64,000 nt of DNA from WJMT01 sp964599635 (GTDB taxonomy: Bacteria > Acidobacteriota > Aminicenantia > Aminicenantales > Aminicenantaceae): positions 62,001 through 126,000 of the forward strand of contig CAZRGM010000039.1 of NCBI GenBank assembly GCA_964599635.1, in the 5' to 3' direction. The translations under genes were made by a program, and so were the position numbers. Below the pieces are notes generated by a model. That model was not told the origin of the DNA. It searched no databases and worked only from the letters and a program-made list of their open reading frames with translations. This document shows positions 26,029 through 34,990 of this stretch, in pieces (within the stretch, counting starts at the first letter, position 1; each line of letters starts with the position of its first letter).

Positions 26029-27183
26029 TTAACTCAAGGCTTGGTTGAAATCTGAGATGATGTCTTCTGGATTTTCTATACCCACAGATATTCTTATCAA
26101 AGAGTCAGATATTCCAGCTCTTTTTTTCTGTTCAGGGGTTAGGTCTCTATGAGAAGTTTTTACAGGCACTGTGACAAGAGTTTCGACTCCTCCGAGACTA
26201 GGAGCTATGAAAGAGAGCTTTATTTTGTTGATGAATTGTTCCGTTGCGGGGATCCCTCCTTTAAGTTCGAAGCTGATCATCCCGCCAAATCCATCAAACC
26301 ATTCTTTGGCTAAACTGTTCTGCGGATGACTTTCAAGTCCGGGATAATTCACTTTTTTCACTCGGTTGTGAGATTCGAGGAATTCTGCGACTCTGAGGGC
26401 GCTTGAATTTTGATAGTTCACTCTTAAGGAGAGAGTTTTGATTCCTCTATAAAGAAGAAAACAGACGTTGGGGTCCATAGATCCTCCCAGATATATAAGG
26501 TTTTTTCTAATCTTTTCTATCCACTCATCCCTGCTTATCACGGCTCCTCCAACTATGTCAGAGTGTCCGTTTAGATACTTGGTACAGGAGTGAAGAGAGA
26601 TATCGAACCCGAATTCTGGCGGGCGGAAGTTGATGGGGGATGCAAATGTGTTGTCTATAATAGAGATAAGATTGTTTTCTCGGGTGAATTCAACAATTGA
26701 TCGGAGATCTGGGATTTGGAGAAGGGGATTGGTTATGGTTTCTAGGTATATGGCTTTTGTATTCGGTTTTAATTTTGACTTCCAGGTTTCAGGTCTGTTT
26801 CCATCTATAAGATCGTGATTTATATGAAATCTATCCAAGATGTTTGTGATAAACCCCTTTGTTCCTCCATAGAGGCAGTCTAAGGATAGAAAATGATCAC
26901 CGGGGGAAAGGACTGTTAGAAAGGTGGTGGATATAGCCGCCATTCCGCTTGAGGTAACTAATGCTGATTCAGCATTTTCTAGAGCTGCTAATTTTTTATG
27001 AAGAGCAATATGGTTTGGAGTGTTGCTCAGCCTCATGTATTTCACTTCTGAATCCCTGTTTCTTCCTTTATATTCATATGTTGAGCTTTGGAAAATGGGG
27101 ATACAGACCGCTCCTTTTATGGGTGGTTTTGGGTCTCCGGCATGGATAATTTTGGTTTCAATATTTTTAAATTTTCCAGTCAT
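26029..27183 (-). CDS. Cys/Met metabolism PLP-dependent enzyme (cystathionine gamma-synthase/lyase family)
   Basis: 384 residues from the ATG at 27183, seven bases after AAGGAG; the GTG at 27189 is too close to that site. SSGMAAISTTFLTVLSPGDH and the PLP-lysine block SCTKYLNGHSDIVGGAV are diagnostic, as are LGGVETLVTVP and IRISVGIENPEDI near the C-terminus. The family covers cystathionine gamma-synthase, beta- and gamma-lyases, methionine gamma-lyase and O-acetylhomoserine sulfhydrylase; I cannot separate them without a tree. Cytoplasmic homotetramer. No sulfur-amino-acid neighbours, so a lyase working alone is possible. Divergent from the ABC-F gene. Confidence 0.88.
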   Translation of the reverse strand: MTGKFKNIETKIIHAGDPKPPIKGAVCIPIFQSSTYEYKGRNRDSEVKYMRLSNTPNHIALHKKLAALENAESALVTSSGMAAISTTFLTVLSPGDHFLSLDCLYGGTKGFITNILDRFHINHDLIDGNRPETWKSKLKPNTKAIYLETITNPLLQIPDLRSIVEFTRENNLISIIDNTFASPINFRPPEFGFDISLHSCTKYLNGHSDIVGGAVISRDEWIEKIRKNLIYLGGSMDPNVCFLLYRGIKTLSLRVNYQNSSALRVAEFLESHNRVKKVNYPGLESHPQNSLAKEWFDGFGGMISFELKGGIPATEQFINKIKLSFIAPSLGGVETLVTVPVKTSHRDLTPEQKKRAGISDSLIRISVGIENPEDIISDFNQALS

Positions 27184-27317
27184 TTTCACACTCCTTGCCT
27201 TGATATGCTTTGTAATAGAGCTATACCATAACCGTTAAAGAACCTCAAATGAAACCCGCTTTAATCTTTTCAATAAAAAGCATTTTTGTTAAATTGTATA
27301 AAGAGGATTAATAGACA

Positions 27318-29255
27318 ATGCTGCAGATCAAAGATCTCTATTATTCTATTGGTGATTTGATCTTGCTAAAAGGCATAGACTGGTTTATTCCTAGAGGAAA
27401 AAGGATAGGGTTGATAGGATCGAATGGTTCTGGGAAGACGACTTTATTGAAGATCATGGTTGGGATGATACAACCTGATAAAGGACATATTTTAAAACCC
27501 AAGAATTGTAATATTGGATATCTCCCTCAGGAAGAAATAGATATTAAGGATGGAATTCTATTAGATTCAGTCATGGAAACCTGTAAGGAGATTCATTTTC
27601 TGGATCAAAAGATTAAAAATCTGAATAATATTCTTGATTCAAGACCCCAGGAGGATGAAAGGCTTCTGAAGCAGTTAGGGGAATATGAGCACAGATACGA
27701 AGTTCTTGGAGGCTATAATCTTGAAAGCAAAACGAAAGCAATGCTTACGGGTCTTGGTTTTAGAGAGATAGATTTTAACAAACACTTATCTCAGTTCAGC
27801 GGAGGCTGGCGGATGAGAGCCTATCTTGTCGGGATGCTCCTTCAGGATCCGGATTTGCTCCTGCTGGACGAACCCACTAATCATTTGGATTTATCAGCTT
27901 TAGAGTGGCTTGAACAGTATTTAATTGATTTTTCAGGAACTATCGTGATTGTCTCTCATGATCGTTTTTTTATGGATCGCTTGGTGCAGAATATTTATGA
28001 ACTGAATCAGGGTCGCCTGGATTACTATGCAGGTAATTATAGTTATTATGAGAAAGAAAAGAAAAAAAGGGAAGAGCTGTTTGAAAAAAAATCGAAGAAT
28101 CAACAATCAGAGATAAAGAGGCAGGAAAAATTTATACAGAGGTTCAGATATAAAGCGAGTAAGGCATCTCAAGTTCAGAGCCGCATTAAAAAATTACAAA
28201 AAATGAATAAAATTGAAACTCCCATTCAGATGAAAAAGCTGGATTTTCATTTGGAGGTTCTGGTCAGGAGTTATAAAGATGTTTTGAAAATACAGAACCT
28301 CTCTTTTAAATATGATAAAAGATGGGTGCTCGAGAATATAAATTTACATATATGCAGGGGTGAAAAAATTGCTTTAGTGGGTGAGAATGGGGTGGGCAAA
28401 ACAACATTAACCCGTTTGATTGCAGGGAATTTGACTCCTCAAAAGGGAATTATCGAATTAGGAAAAAGAACAAAAATCGGATATTATGCCCAACATCAGG
28501 CTTTTGATTTGGATCCGAATGCCACTGTTTTTGAAGAAGTCGTTGGCCAAGTTTCTACCAGATATATTTCTAAGATAAAAGAAGCCCTGGGCCTTTTTCA
28601 GTTCAGTGGAGATACTATCAACAAAAAGATAAGTGTCCTTTCAGGCGGAGAAAAAGCGAGGGTTTCTTTGGTGAAAATACTTTTGTCCGAAGTTAATTTT
28701 TTAATCATGGATGAACCCACTAATCATTTGGATATCAACTCTCTGGAAGCTTTAGAAAAGGCTTTGAAAGGTTATAACGGCACGCTGATTGTTATTTCAC
28801 ATGATCGATTTTTTCTTGATAAGCTGGTAAGCCGTGTTGTAGAGATTAAAGATAAAAAAGTCAATGAGTATTTGGGGAATTATTCATATTATTTAGAAAA
28901 AAGGCCTTCTCTGGAAGGATTTGCGGAAAGCAGAAGGATAGAGAAAACAGAAGATTTTAAAAAAATGAAAAAGACAAAAATTCAGAAAAGAATAGAGGCC
29001 GAAAAGAGGCAAAGAATAAGTAAGGAGAGGAATGAGCTTGAGGAAGAAATATCCTCTGCAGAGAAAAGAATTGGATACTTGGAAAGCCGCCAAGAGGAAA
29101 TTAAAAATATTTTCTGTCTAGAGAACACGCATAAAAACGGTCAATATGTGGCGTTTCTTCAGAAAGAGCTTGGTGAAATCAAGAAAGAGCTAAGGCGATT
29201 ATACAGGTTTTGGGAGGAGAAAAGTAAAACTTTGGATGAATTACTCAAAATGTAG
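27318..29255 (+). CDS. ABC-F family ATPase (ribosome-associated)
   Basis: 645 residues, no membrane segments. Two ABC domains in tandem: GSNGSGKTT, SGGWRMRAYL and LLLDEPTNHLDLSALEW, then GENGVGKTT, SGGEKARVSL and LIMDEPTNHLDINSLEA. The linker of charged helices (about 235-320) and a C-terminal coiled coil (about 545-640) match the Uup/YheS-like branch of ABC-F proteins. These bind the ribosomal E site and resolve stalled translation. DEPTNHLD at both sites confirms ABC-F. It could confer antibiotic resistance, but the housekeeping type is more likely. Monocistronic. Confidence 0.93.
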   Translation: MLQIKDLYYSIGDLILLKGIDWFIPRGKRIGLIGSNGSGKTTLLKIMVGMIQPDKGHILKPKNCNIGYLPQEEIDIKDGILLDSVMETCKEIHFLDQKIKNLNNILDSRPQEDERLLKQLGEYEHRYEVLGGYNLESKTKAMLTGLGFREIDFNKHLSQFSGGWRMRAYLVGMLLQDPDLLLLDEPTNHLDLSALEWLEQYLIDFSGTIVIVSHDRFFMDRLVQNIYELNQGRLDYYAGNYSYYEKEKKKREELFEKKSKNQQSEIKRQEKFIQRFRYKASKASQVQSRIKKLQKMNKIETPIQMKKLDFHLEVLVRSYKDVLKIQNLSFKYDKRWVLENINLHICRGEKIALVGENGVGKTTLTRLIAGNLTPQKGIIELGKRTKIGYYAQHQAFDLDPNATVFEEVVGQVSTRYISKIKEALGLFQFSGDTINKKISVLSGGEKARVSLVKILLSEVNFLIMDEPTNHLDINSLEALEKALKGYNGTLIVISHDRFFLDKLVSRVVEIKDKKVNEYLGNYSYYLEKRPSLEGFAESRRIEKTEDFKKMKKTKIQKRIEAEKRQRISKERNELEEEISSAEKRIGYLESRQEEIKNIFCLENTHKNGQYVAFLQKELGEIKKELRRLYRFWEEKSKTLDELLKM

Positions 29256-29313
29256 ATAGAGCAGGGGAATGGCCCTGATGAGTTTAACTAGGGTTGACTG
29301 TGAGAAGCTGATT

Positions 29314-30243
29314 TTAGTGAAGGGGACTCATAGGATAGGTCGTGTAAATATCTATGAGGTGAAATACGATTAGATTAAAAATCAGTCCTGTGGTGATGAT
29401 GATGAACTTGAGTATGGTTTTGGATTTAAGTTGTTTCCGAAAGTAGAGATACAGCTGAAAAACGGCAAAGATTTCAAGTGAAAACGGAATGAATCCAAAA
29501 TAACCGAGAACAGGCATTTGAAATATATGGGCGAAATCAAAATAGGGGATGGAATAGTTCCATTTTGTTCCTGCATAAAAATTCAAGAATTCCCAAATGA
29601 GACCTGCGGCAAAACCTGCCAGACACCAGCTCCAAAATACATTCCAGTGATTGTTTTCCGTGTTTTTAAGCAGGGAATCATTGTTCAGCTTATAATTGAT
29701 AGGTTCTAGAATAAATATAAAACAGAGCCATACTAGAGGGAAAAAATAATCAGGTAGAACAAGAGGAAGAATCAAGAAAATGGTCCCTATCCCCATAAGA
29801 AGATAAAGAAAAGTTGAGCTTACTTTTAACCTGAATAAAGCTAAACTTTTTTTAGGAAGAAGGTTATGAAAGAATTCAGAAATTTCAAGAAGGGCCGGAA
29901 TAACCGTTGCAAAAGCAATAAAATATCCAGCCCATCTTTCGATGACATTATTAGGAAGATCAAGATATCTCCAATTTTTCAAAAATATGTTTATCAACTC
30001 AAAAACCAGCCATACGGATACAGAAAGCAAAGCGGTCCACATGAATAATCTCGGGGAGCGGAAAAGAAAGGATGAACGGTTAAGCCTGAAGTTGATTCCA
30101 TCAATCAGGATGATAAGAGACCACCATCCAAAGCTGTAGAACCAGGTTTCCATGAAGGGTATCTTTAGATAGAGTAAAAAGCTGGATAAGACTAGAGTGA
30201 ATAATCCGATATAAGGAGCCGTTAAAAATATTTTATTTTTCAT
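29314..30243 (-). CDS. Uncharacterised nine-helix membrane protein with an internal repeat
   Basis: 309 residues, about nine predicted membrane helices, no family I recognise. Residues 38-96 and 170-233 look like two copies of one module: an aromatic-rich helix ending in D/E-x-I-N-x-x-L-N, then a helix ending FELIN (81-85) or WEFLN (217-221), then W-x-Y (91-93, 228-230) and Pro. Membrane-embedded Trp, Glu and Asn conserved across both halves suggest a bilobed carrier or enzyme site (inference). Ends convergently 58 bases after the ABC-F gene. Start ATG 30243 with weak AAAG site. Confidence 0.7.
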   Translation of the reverse strand: MKNKIFLTAPYIGLFTLVLSSFLLYLKIPFMETWFYSFGWWSLIILIDGINFRLNRSSFLFRSPRLFMWTALLSVSVWLVFELINIFLKNWRYLDLPNNVIERWAGYFIAFATVIPALLEISEFFHNLLPKKSLALFRLKVSSTFLYLLMGIGTIFLILPLVLPDYFFPLVWLCFIFILEPINYKLNNDSLLKNTENNHWNVFWSWCLAGFAAGLIWEFLNFYAGTKWNYSIPYFDFAHIFQMPVLGYFGFIPFSLEIFAVFQLYLYFRKQLKSKTILKFIIITTGLIFNLIVFHLIDIYTTYPMSPLH

Positions 30244-30344
30244 CTTTATTATAATTATATTTGAAAATGAGGTTTAAGCAAAATTCAAACTTTAAGATGA
30301 ATGAAGTTTCATTATTTTTCCCAAAGACAATCATTTCCTTATCA

Positions 30345-30373
30345 TTGACTTAAGATATGTGCAATGATAGGAT
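30345..30373 (+). promoter_or_regulatory. Putative sigma-70 promoter
   Basis: TTGACT, 17-base spacer, TAGGAT, about 40 bases upstream of the first gene of the exported cassette, whose ribosome site is CCAGGAGG. Confidence 0.5.
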
Positions 30374-30416
30374 TTTTAATTCAATTATACGTGGTTAATA
30401 TTCCAGGAGGCTGTGA

Positions 30417-31358
30417 ATGGTTAAAAACTGGATATTTATTTTACTGGGCTGTATTTTGTTTTTGCCTATGTGTTCGGACGAGCATGAGATCGAAAAAGAG
30501 AGTTATGAAGAAAAAGCAGCCCATAAATTTTTTCATCCTGAAATAAAGTTTAAAGGGAAAATCATATTTCAGTCTGATTTTGACGGAGATAATGAAATTT
30601 ACATGATTTCAATGAAAGGATTAGAAAAATTAACTGATAATACCTGGCAGGATGAATATCCTGTGGGGTCTCCTGATGGGGAAAAAATAGCCTTTTCTGC
30701 CAATCCTAAAGGAGATTTTAATATTTTTATCATGGGTGAGGATGGATCTAACATCCAGCAAATAACTTCTTCATCTCGAAAAGAAGAAACTCCGGCTTGG
30801 TTTCCTGACAACAAAACCATTGCCTATTCCAAAAATATGAAAGGAGGTTTGAGAAGCAAAGATTATCTTTTTAGGATAGACATCCATACCAAAAAGAGTC
30901 GAATGATCATTCCGGATTATCAGAAAACCCATATCATACCTTGGGTTTCTCCAGATGGATATTTGATTACTTTTACTGGCAAAAGAACTTTGGGTTGGGA
31001 TGTTGCGCTGTATGATTTAGAGAAAAATGAAGTGGAGTTTCTTGAACAAGGTGGGAAAAGCTGCAGGGGTCGCTTCTCGCCTGACGGCCAAAAAATTGCT
31101 TATGTGAGTTCAAAAGCTGATGGGAAAGGAGATATATGGCTGATGAATCCAGATGGAAGCCAAAAGATCCGATTGACACAAAGAGATGATACCTATGACT
31201 ACTTCCCTTCCTGGTCTCCTGATGGAAGGTTTATTGTCTTTAACTCTTCGTTAAAACATAATCATATTGGAAAGCTTTGTATTGTTGAGGTGAAAACAGG
31301 GAAAGTTTTTTTTCTTTTTGATTCTCCCGGGAATGATGTGTATCCAGACTGGTTTTGA
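30417..31358 (+). CDS. Exported PD40 beta-propeller protein (TolB-like)
   Basis: 313 residues. A hydrophobic leader ends LPMCSD, giving a Cys that could be lipid-modified though the box is not canonical. Six TolB/PD40-type blades follow, each with an ADGxxIAF-like core: SPDGEKIAFSA, FPDNKTIAYSK, SPDGYLITFTG, SPDGQKIAYVS, SPDGRFIVFNS. The family forms propellers that bind proteins or glycans outside the cytoplasm. Length is that of a propeller without the TolB N-terminal domain, and no pal/tol genes are near, so TolB itself is unlikely. Strong ribosome site. First gene of a three-gene unit. Confidence 0.82.
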   Translation: MVKNWIFILLGCILFLPMCSDEHEIEKESYEEKAAHKFFHPEIKFKGKIIFQSDFDGDNEIYMISMKGLEKLTDNTWQDEYPVGSPDGEKIAFSANPKGDFNIFIMGEDGSNIQQITSSSRKEETPAWFPDNKTIAYSKNMKGGLRSKDYLFRIDIHTKKSRMIIPDYQKTHIIPWVSPDGYLITFTGKRTLGWDVALYDLEKNEVEFLEQGGKSCRGRFSPDGQKIAYVSSKADGKGDIWLMNPDGSQKIRLTQRDDTYDYFPSWSPDGRFIVFNSSLKHNHIGKLCIVEVKTGKVFFLFDSPGNDVYPDWF

Positions 31359-31388
31359 ATGAAAAAAGAACCTGTCTGTATTGAATAA

Positions 31389-33482
31389 ATGATCACACAT
31401 TGTTATAAAAATCTTATGAGAAAAGGTTTTATCAGTTCACTGTTTTTTTTATTCTTTTTATTTGGCTTATCTTTTGGGGCTAAAAATGAAAATAAAGTCA
31501 TAAGAGGGCAAATCATCTCTCCCTTATTAAATAGCCAGGGTGAACTCCAATATTTTTATAAGAAAGGAGACAGCGGGATTCATCTGGCAACTCACGGAAT
31601 GACACCAAAGCATGAGAAGATAAAATATTTAATAGAACGTGAGGAATCTTGTTTCCCGGTGATAAAAAGAGACAGAAATGACCGTATCCATTTGCTTTGG
31701 GCCGAAAATAAAAATGATGAATCAGTTGTTTTTTCAGGAATCATTCAAAATTCTAAATTGTCTAAACACACTATTCTATATAAGGGGAAAGGCACCGTTC
31801 ACTCTCTTGATTTTTATTTTGGCCGATCAGGTGATTGTTGGAGCCTTTGGGTTTTGTATTTAGAGTCAAAGAATATCATTATGGTAAAAAATGATGTTTA
31901 TGAGGATTTGTGGGTTTTGGATTTGACTGACTATTCTGAAGTTCAGAGGCCGAAAATATTGGTGGATATAAGAAATAGAATTTGGATATTCTGGACTGGA
32001 GTCCAGAAAAAGAGAGAAGAGGTGTTTTACAGTTTTTATGATGGGATTTACTGGTCAAAACCAGGCCGGATAAATCAGAAGGATCTATATCCTCATATAC
32101 TTGTTGATGCTGAAATAGGGCCTGATGGACTGCCTTGGTTGGTATGGTCTTCCTATGATGGGAAGGATTATGAGATATATTTGCGTTATGGGTCCTCTCT
32201 GGGTTGGAGCGAGCAGGAACAGATAACAGATAATGTGGGAATAGACATCTTTCCCCATATTGATTTTGTATGGAACCATATTCCGCTTGTTACCTGGATC
32301 CGCTCTGGGGAGGAAAAGGGGATTTTTTGTCGTTATAAAGAGGGAAGTAATTGGAGTGAAGAGATAAATTTAGTCAAAGGATATGAAGCATTTATAAGTT
32401 CAGCTGAAGTTATTACAGATCGAGGAGCGATAGGAATTGTTTGGGAATCAGAACAGATATTAGATTCTGAAATATTTCATTTTGACGATTTGAGGAAAAA
32501 GAGGAGATATATTCCAGAAGAAAAGATAAGCGAGATCATAATAAATCCATCTCTTCAGGATAATATCTACATAGGATTTGGAGATAGCATAACTTATGGA
32601 TATATGGACTCAACTCCTGCTCCTGAAAAGGGTTATGTCCCAAAGTTGGAAGAGAAGTTGGATCTGAATTATGGTGATTCAGAAGTCATTAATGAAGGAA
32701 ATCCTTCAGAGAAAACCTTAGAGGGTTTGAGTAGAATCAGCGATGTTTTATCAGAATATCCTGGAAGATATCTTTTATTAATGGAAGGGACAAACGATGT
32801 GATCACAAACAGCATCACCATGGATACAACAGCTTTTAATTTGGAACAAATGGCCAAGATATGCCTTGAATTTGGTGTTCTACCCTTGATTTCTACCCTA
32901 ACTCCCAGAGATGACTTATGGGGATATCTTCCTTTTTATCGACAGAGGCTTTATGATTTAAATGACAAAATAAGAGAAATTCCTGGTCAGCTAAGGATTC
33001 CCTTTATTGATATGTTTTATGAGTTTTATAGTTACCAGGAATTGGATCAGGATTGGAAAGATCTCCTAAGCAATGATGGTCTCCATCCAAATGAAGAGGG
33101 ATATGAATACATGGCTGATAAATGGTTTTCCGAAATTAAGAATTTTCCTTTTCCTCCTGTTATAATAGAGGGAAAAAGGACTCATAATAGGATACTTTTT
33201 AATTCTGAGCCAGGGAATCTGATTGTATGGCAGGAAAGTTCTAAACTGTCCCTAGAAAATATTTTTATGGGTTATAAGGTTTATAGAAAAACAGATTCTG
33301 AGCCCATGAATTATTTTCGTGAAATCGCCTTTCTCCCCATTTCCATGATGGTTAATTATACGCAGTACTTTGATAGAAATATTGATCTGGGAAAAGATTA
33401 CTGTTATGCGGTGTGTTTAGTGAGACTCGATGCTGTGGAAGGTCCGTGTTCAAATATAGTGGTTGTAGGTTCTGTCAAATGA
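31389..33482 (+). CDS. Exported propeller-like protein with SGNH hydrolase domain
   Basis: 697 residues. A signal peptide (best read from the second Met at 31416: MRKGFISSLFFLFFLF) is followed by about 360 residues with repeated WVLWSS/WIFWTG-type blades, probably a beta-propeller. Residues about 395-595 form an SGNH/GDSL esterase: GDSITYG (block I), EGTNDV (block III) and SNDGLHPNEEGY with the Asp-x-x-His pair. A C-terminal fibronectin-like region follows (about 605-697). Likely an extracytoplasmic carbohydrate or lipid esterase with a recognition propeller. Overlaps the next gene by ATGA. Confidence 0.82.
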   Translation: MITHCYKNLMRKGFISSLFFLFFLFGLSFGAKNENKVIRGQIISPLLNSQGELQYFYKKGDSGIHLATHGMTPKHEKIKYLIEREESCFPVIKRDRNDRIHLLWAENKNDESVVFSGIIQNSKLSKHTILYKGKGTVHSLDFYFGRSGDCWSLWVLYLESKNIIMVKNDVYEDLWVLDLTDYSEVQRPKILVDIRNRIWIFWTGVQKKREEVFYSFYDGIYWSKPGRINQKDLYPHILVDAEIGPDGLPWLVWSSYDGKDYEIYLRYGSSLGWSEQEQITDNVGIDIFPHIDFVWNHIPLVTWIRSGEEKGIFCRYKEGSNWSEEINLVKGYEAFISSAEVITDRGAIGIVWESEQILDSEIFHFDDLRKKRRYIPEEKISEIIINPSLQDNIYIGFGDSITYGYMDSTPAPEKGYVPKLEEKLDLNYGDSEVINEGNPSEKTLEGLSRISDVLSEYPGRYLLLMEGTNDVITNSITMDTTAFNLEQMAKICLEFGVLPLISTLTPRDDLWGYLPFYRQRLYDLNDKIREIPGQLRIPFIDMFYEFYSYQELDQDWKDLLSNDGLHPNEEGYEYMADKWFSEIKNFPFPPVIIEGKRTHNRILFNSEPGNLIVWQESSKLSLENIFMGYKVYRKTDSEPMNYFREIAFLPISMMVNYTQYFDRNIDLGKDYCYAVCLVRLDAVEGPCSNIVVVGSVK

Positions 33483-34126
33483 AAAGAGCGGTTTATTTTT
33501 GTTGTTTAATGATATTTTCCGGTGTTCTTTTTTTTTCTGCAGGGACATCTAGCTTGGCTCAATCTGAGGAACAAACTTCTTTAGGAGATATAAGCAATAA
33601 AACGCAAAAAAATACAATGGTTGGATTGACAGTCAGTGGTCTGAGAATGACTTCTGATGAATTTAGAGAGGTTTTTGGGAAAGGCGGAGCTGTTACTGGG
33701 ATGGAAGCTTCTCATATTTTTTTATTAAATAAAAACAATCTCTTAGGTCTTTCATTTGAAATAAAGAGCTTTTCCAAAACGGGGCGTTCAACGATTACCA
33801 GTCGGAGTTCTTTTTTTTCGATGATTCCTCTAACTTTGACTGGAAAATACATGATAAATATCAGTAATTTTTGCCCCTATTTAGGGGCTGGAGCTGATTT
33901 GGTTTTCTACAAAGAGAACAGCCAAATTGGCAATGCGGCTGGAGGCAAAGTGGGATTTCATATAGAAAGCGGAATTTATTATTATCCATCCATATTTAAG
34001 TTCATCAAAATAAAAGCAGCTCTGAGGATTTCTCGAATTGTGGCAGATGAGAACAATATAAAAGTGAATCTGGGAGGCGTGGAGTTCGGGATGGGAATCC
34101 TGTACTGCTTTGATATTTATAATTAA
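33479..34126 (+). CDS. Probable small outer-membrane beta-barrel protein
   Basis: 215 residues from the ATG at 33479, overlapping the preceding stop by ATGA; the longer frame (from 33413) would lie within the SGNH gene. A signal peptide ends SSLAQ. The rest alternates polar and aromatic residues, with strands such as NNLLGLSFEIKSF, YLGAGADLVFYK and VGFHIESGIYYY, typical of eight-stranded barrels of the OmpA/OmpW-like type. Function unknown. Co-translation with the SGNH hydrolase suggests a shared cell-surface task. Confidence 0.7.
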   Translation: MKRAVYFCCLMIFSGVLFFSAGTSSLAQSEEQTSLGDISNKTQKNTMVGLTVSGLRMTSDEFREVFGKGGAVTGMEASHIFLLNKNNLLGLSFEIKSFSKTGRSTITSRSSFFSMIPLTLTGKYMINISNFCPYLGAGADLVFYKENSQIGNAAGGKVGFHIESGIYYYPSIFKFIKIKAALRISRIVADENNIKVNLGGVEFGMGILYCFDIYN

Positions 34127-34198
34127 TTTCTCAAGTCCTGGAGAATAGGGAAGGCTTGTTTTTTTTAAAGGAGAATACAAGGAGTTGCTTTTGGATTC

Positions 34199-34990
34199 TT
34201 AGGGTTCATTTTTTTTCTTGATGACGTCATAGACTTCCTTTTTGTGTTTCAACACCCATTTATAATAATCCTTTCTCTTTAAAAGAGAGGCCGCTTCTTC
34301 ATCAATGATTATTTTAACCTGTTTATGGAACTGCAGTATAGAGGCAGGACAGGAGGATGAAACAGGACCTTCCACAGCCTTAGCAATGGCTTTTGATTTT
34401 ATTTTCCCTGATGCAACAAGGATTATTTCTTTGGCATCCATTATCGTGCCGATTCCCATGGTGATAGCAAATCTGGGCTTTTTTTCAAAAACAAGGTTGT
34501 CCTTTAAGGTGGTTTCAGTTAATGTTTTAACTCGGGTTCTGGCTTGAAAGGAAGAGGATGGTTCATTGAATCCAATGTGTCCTTCTCTTCCTATCCCAAG
34601 GAGTTGAAGGTCGATCCCTCCAAATTTTTTGATTTTATCTTCATACTCACGGCAAGCTAATTCAATGTTTTTTGGTTTTATGGAAGGGATGAATACATTT
34701 TTTGGGTTTATATTTATTTTGGAGAAAATATTTTTTTTCATGTAGAAATGAAATGTTATGGGGTCGTCAGAATCAGGCCCAATGTATTCATCAAGATTAA
34801 AGGTTTTAACTTTACAGAAATCAACTTCTTTTTCATTATAAGACTGGATTAATTTTTGATAGATTCCAAGCATGGTTTTTCCTGTAGCAAGCCCCAAAAT
34901 AATATCTGGTTTTTTTTGGATAGATGAGATAATACGGTTGGAAACTTCACTGCTTACTTGGTCATAATTAGGAAGGATAATGATTTCCAC
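34199..34990 (-). CDS. nagB: Glucosamine-6-phosphate deaminase
   Basis: 263 residues, cytoplasmic. TFNLDEYIG carries the catalytic Asp, GIGREGHIGFNEP the His and Glu of the active site, and LGLATGKTMLGIYQ the phosphate-binding loop; Lys-Thr-Met replaces the commoner Ser-Thr-Pro there. It converts glucosamine-6-phosphate to fructose-6-phosphate and ammonia. The length is that of the unregulated short type. It is the last gene of a four-gene amino-sugar operon and begins immediately after the phosphomutase stop. Confidence 0.93.
   Translation of the reverse strand: MEIIILPNYDQVSSEVSNRIISSIQKKPDIILGLATGKTMLGIYQKLIQSYNEKEVDFCKVKTFNLDEYIGPDSDDPITFHFYMKKNIFSKININPKNVFIPSIKPKNIELACREYEDKIKKFGGIDLQLLGIGREGHIGFNEPSSSFQARTRVKTLTETTLKDNLVFEKKPRFAITMGIGTIMDAKEIILVASGKIKSKAIAKAVEGPVSSSCPASILQFHKQVKIIIDEEAASLLKRKDYYKWVLKHKKEVYDVIKKKNEP

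Noticed and set aside
30417..31358. Assignment as TolB of the Tol-Pal system
   Set aside because: Lacks the TolB N-terminal domain and tol/pal neighbours; only the propeller is shared.
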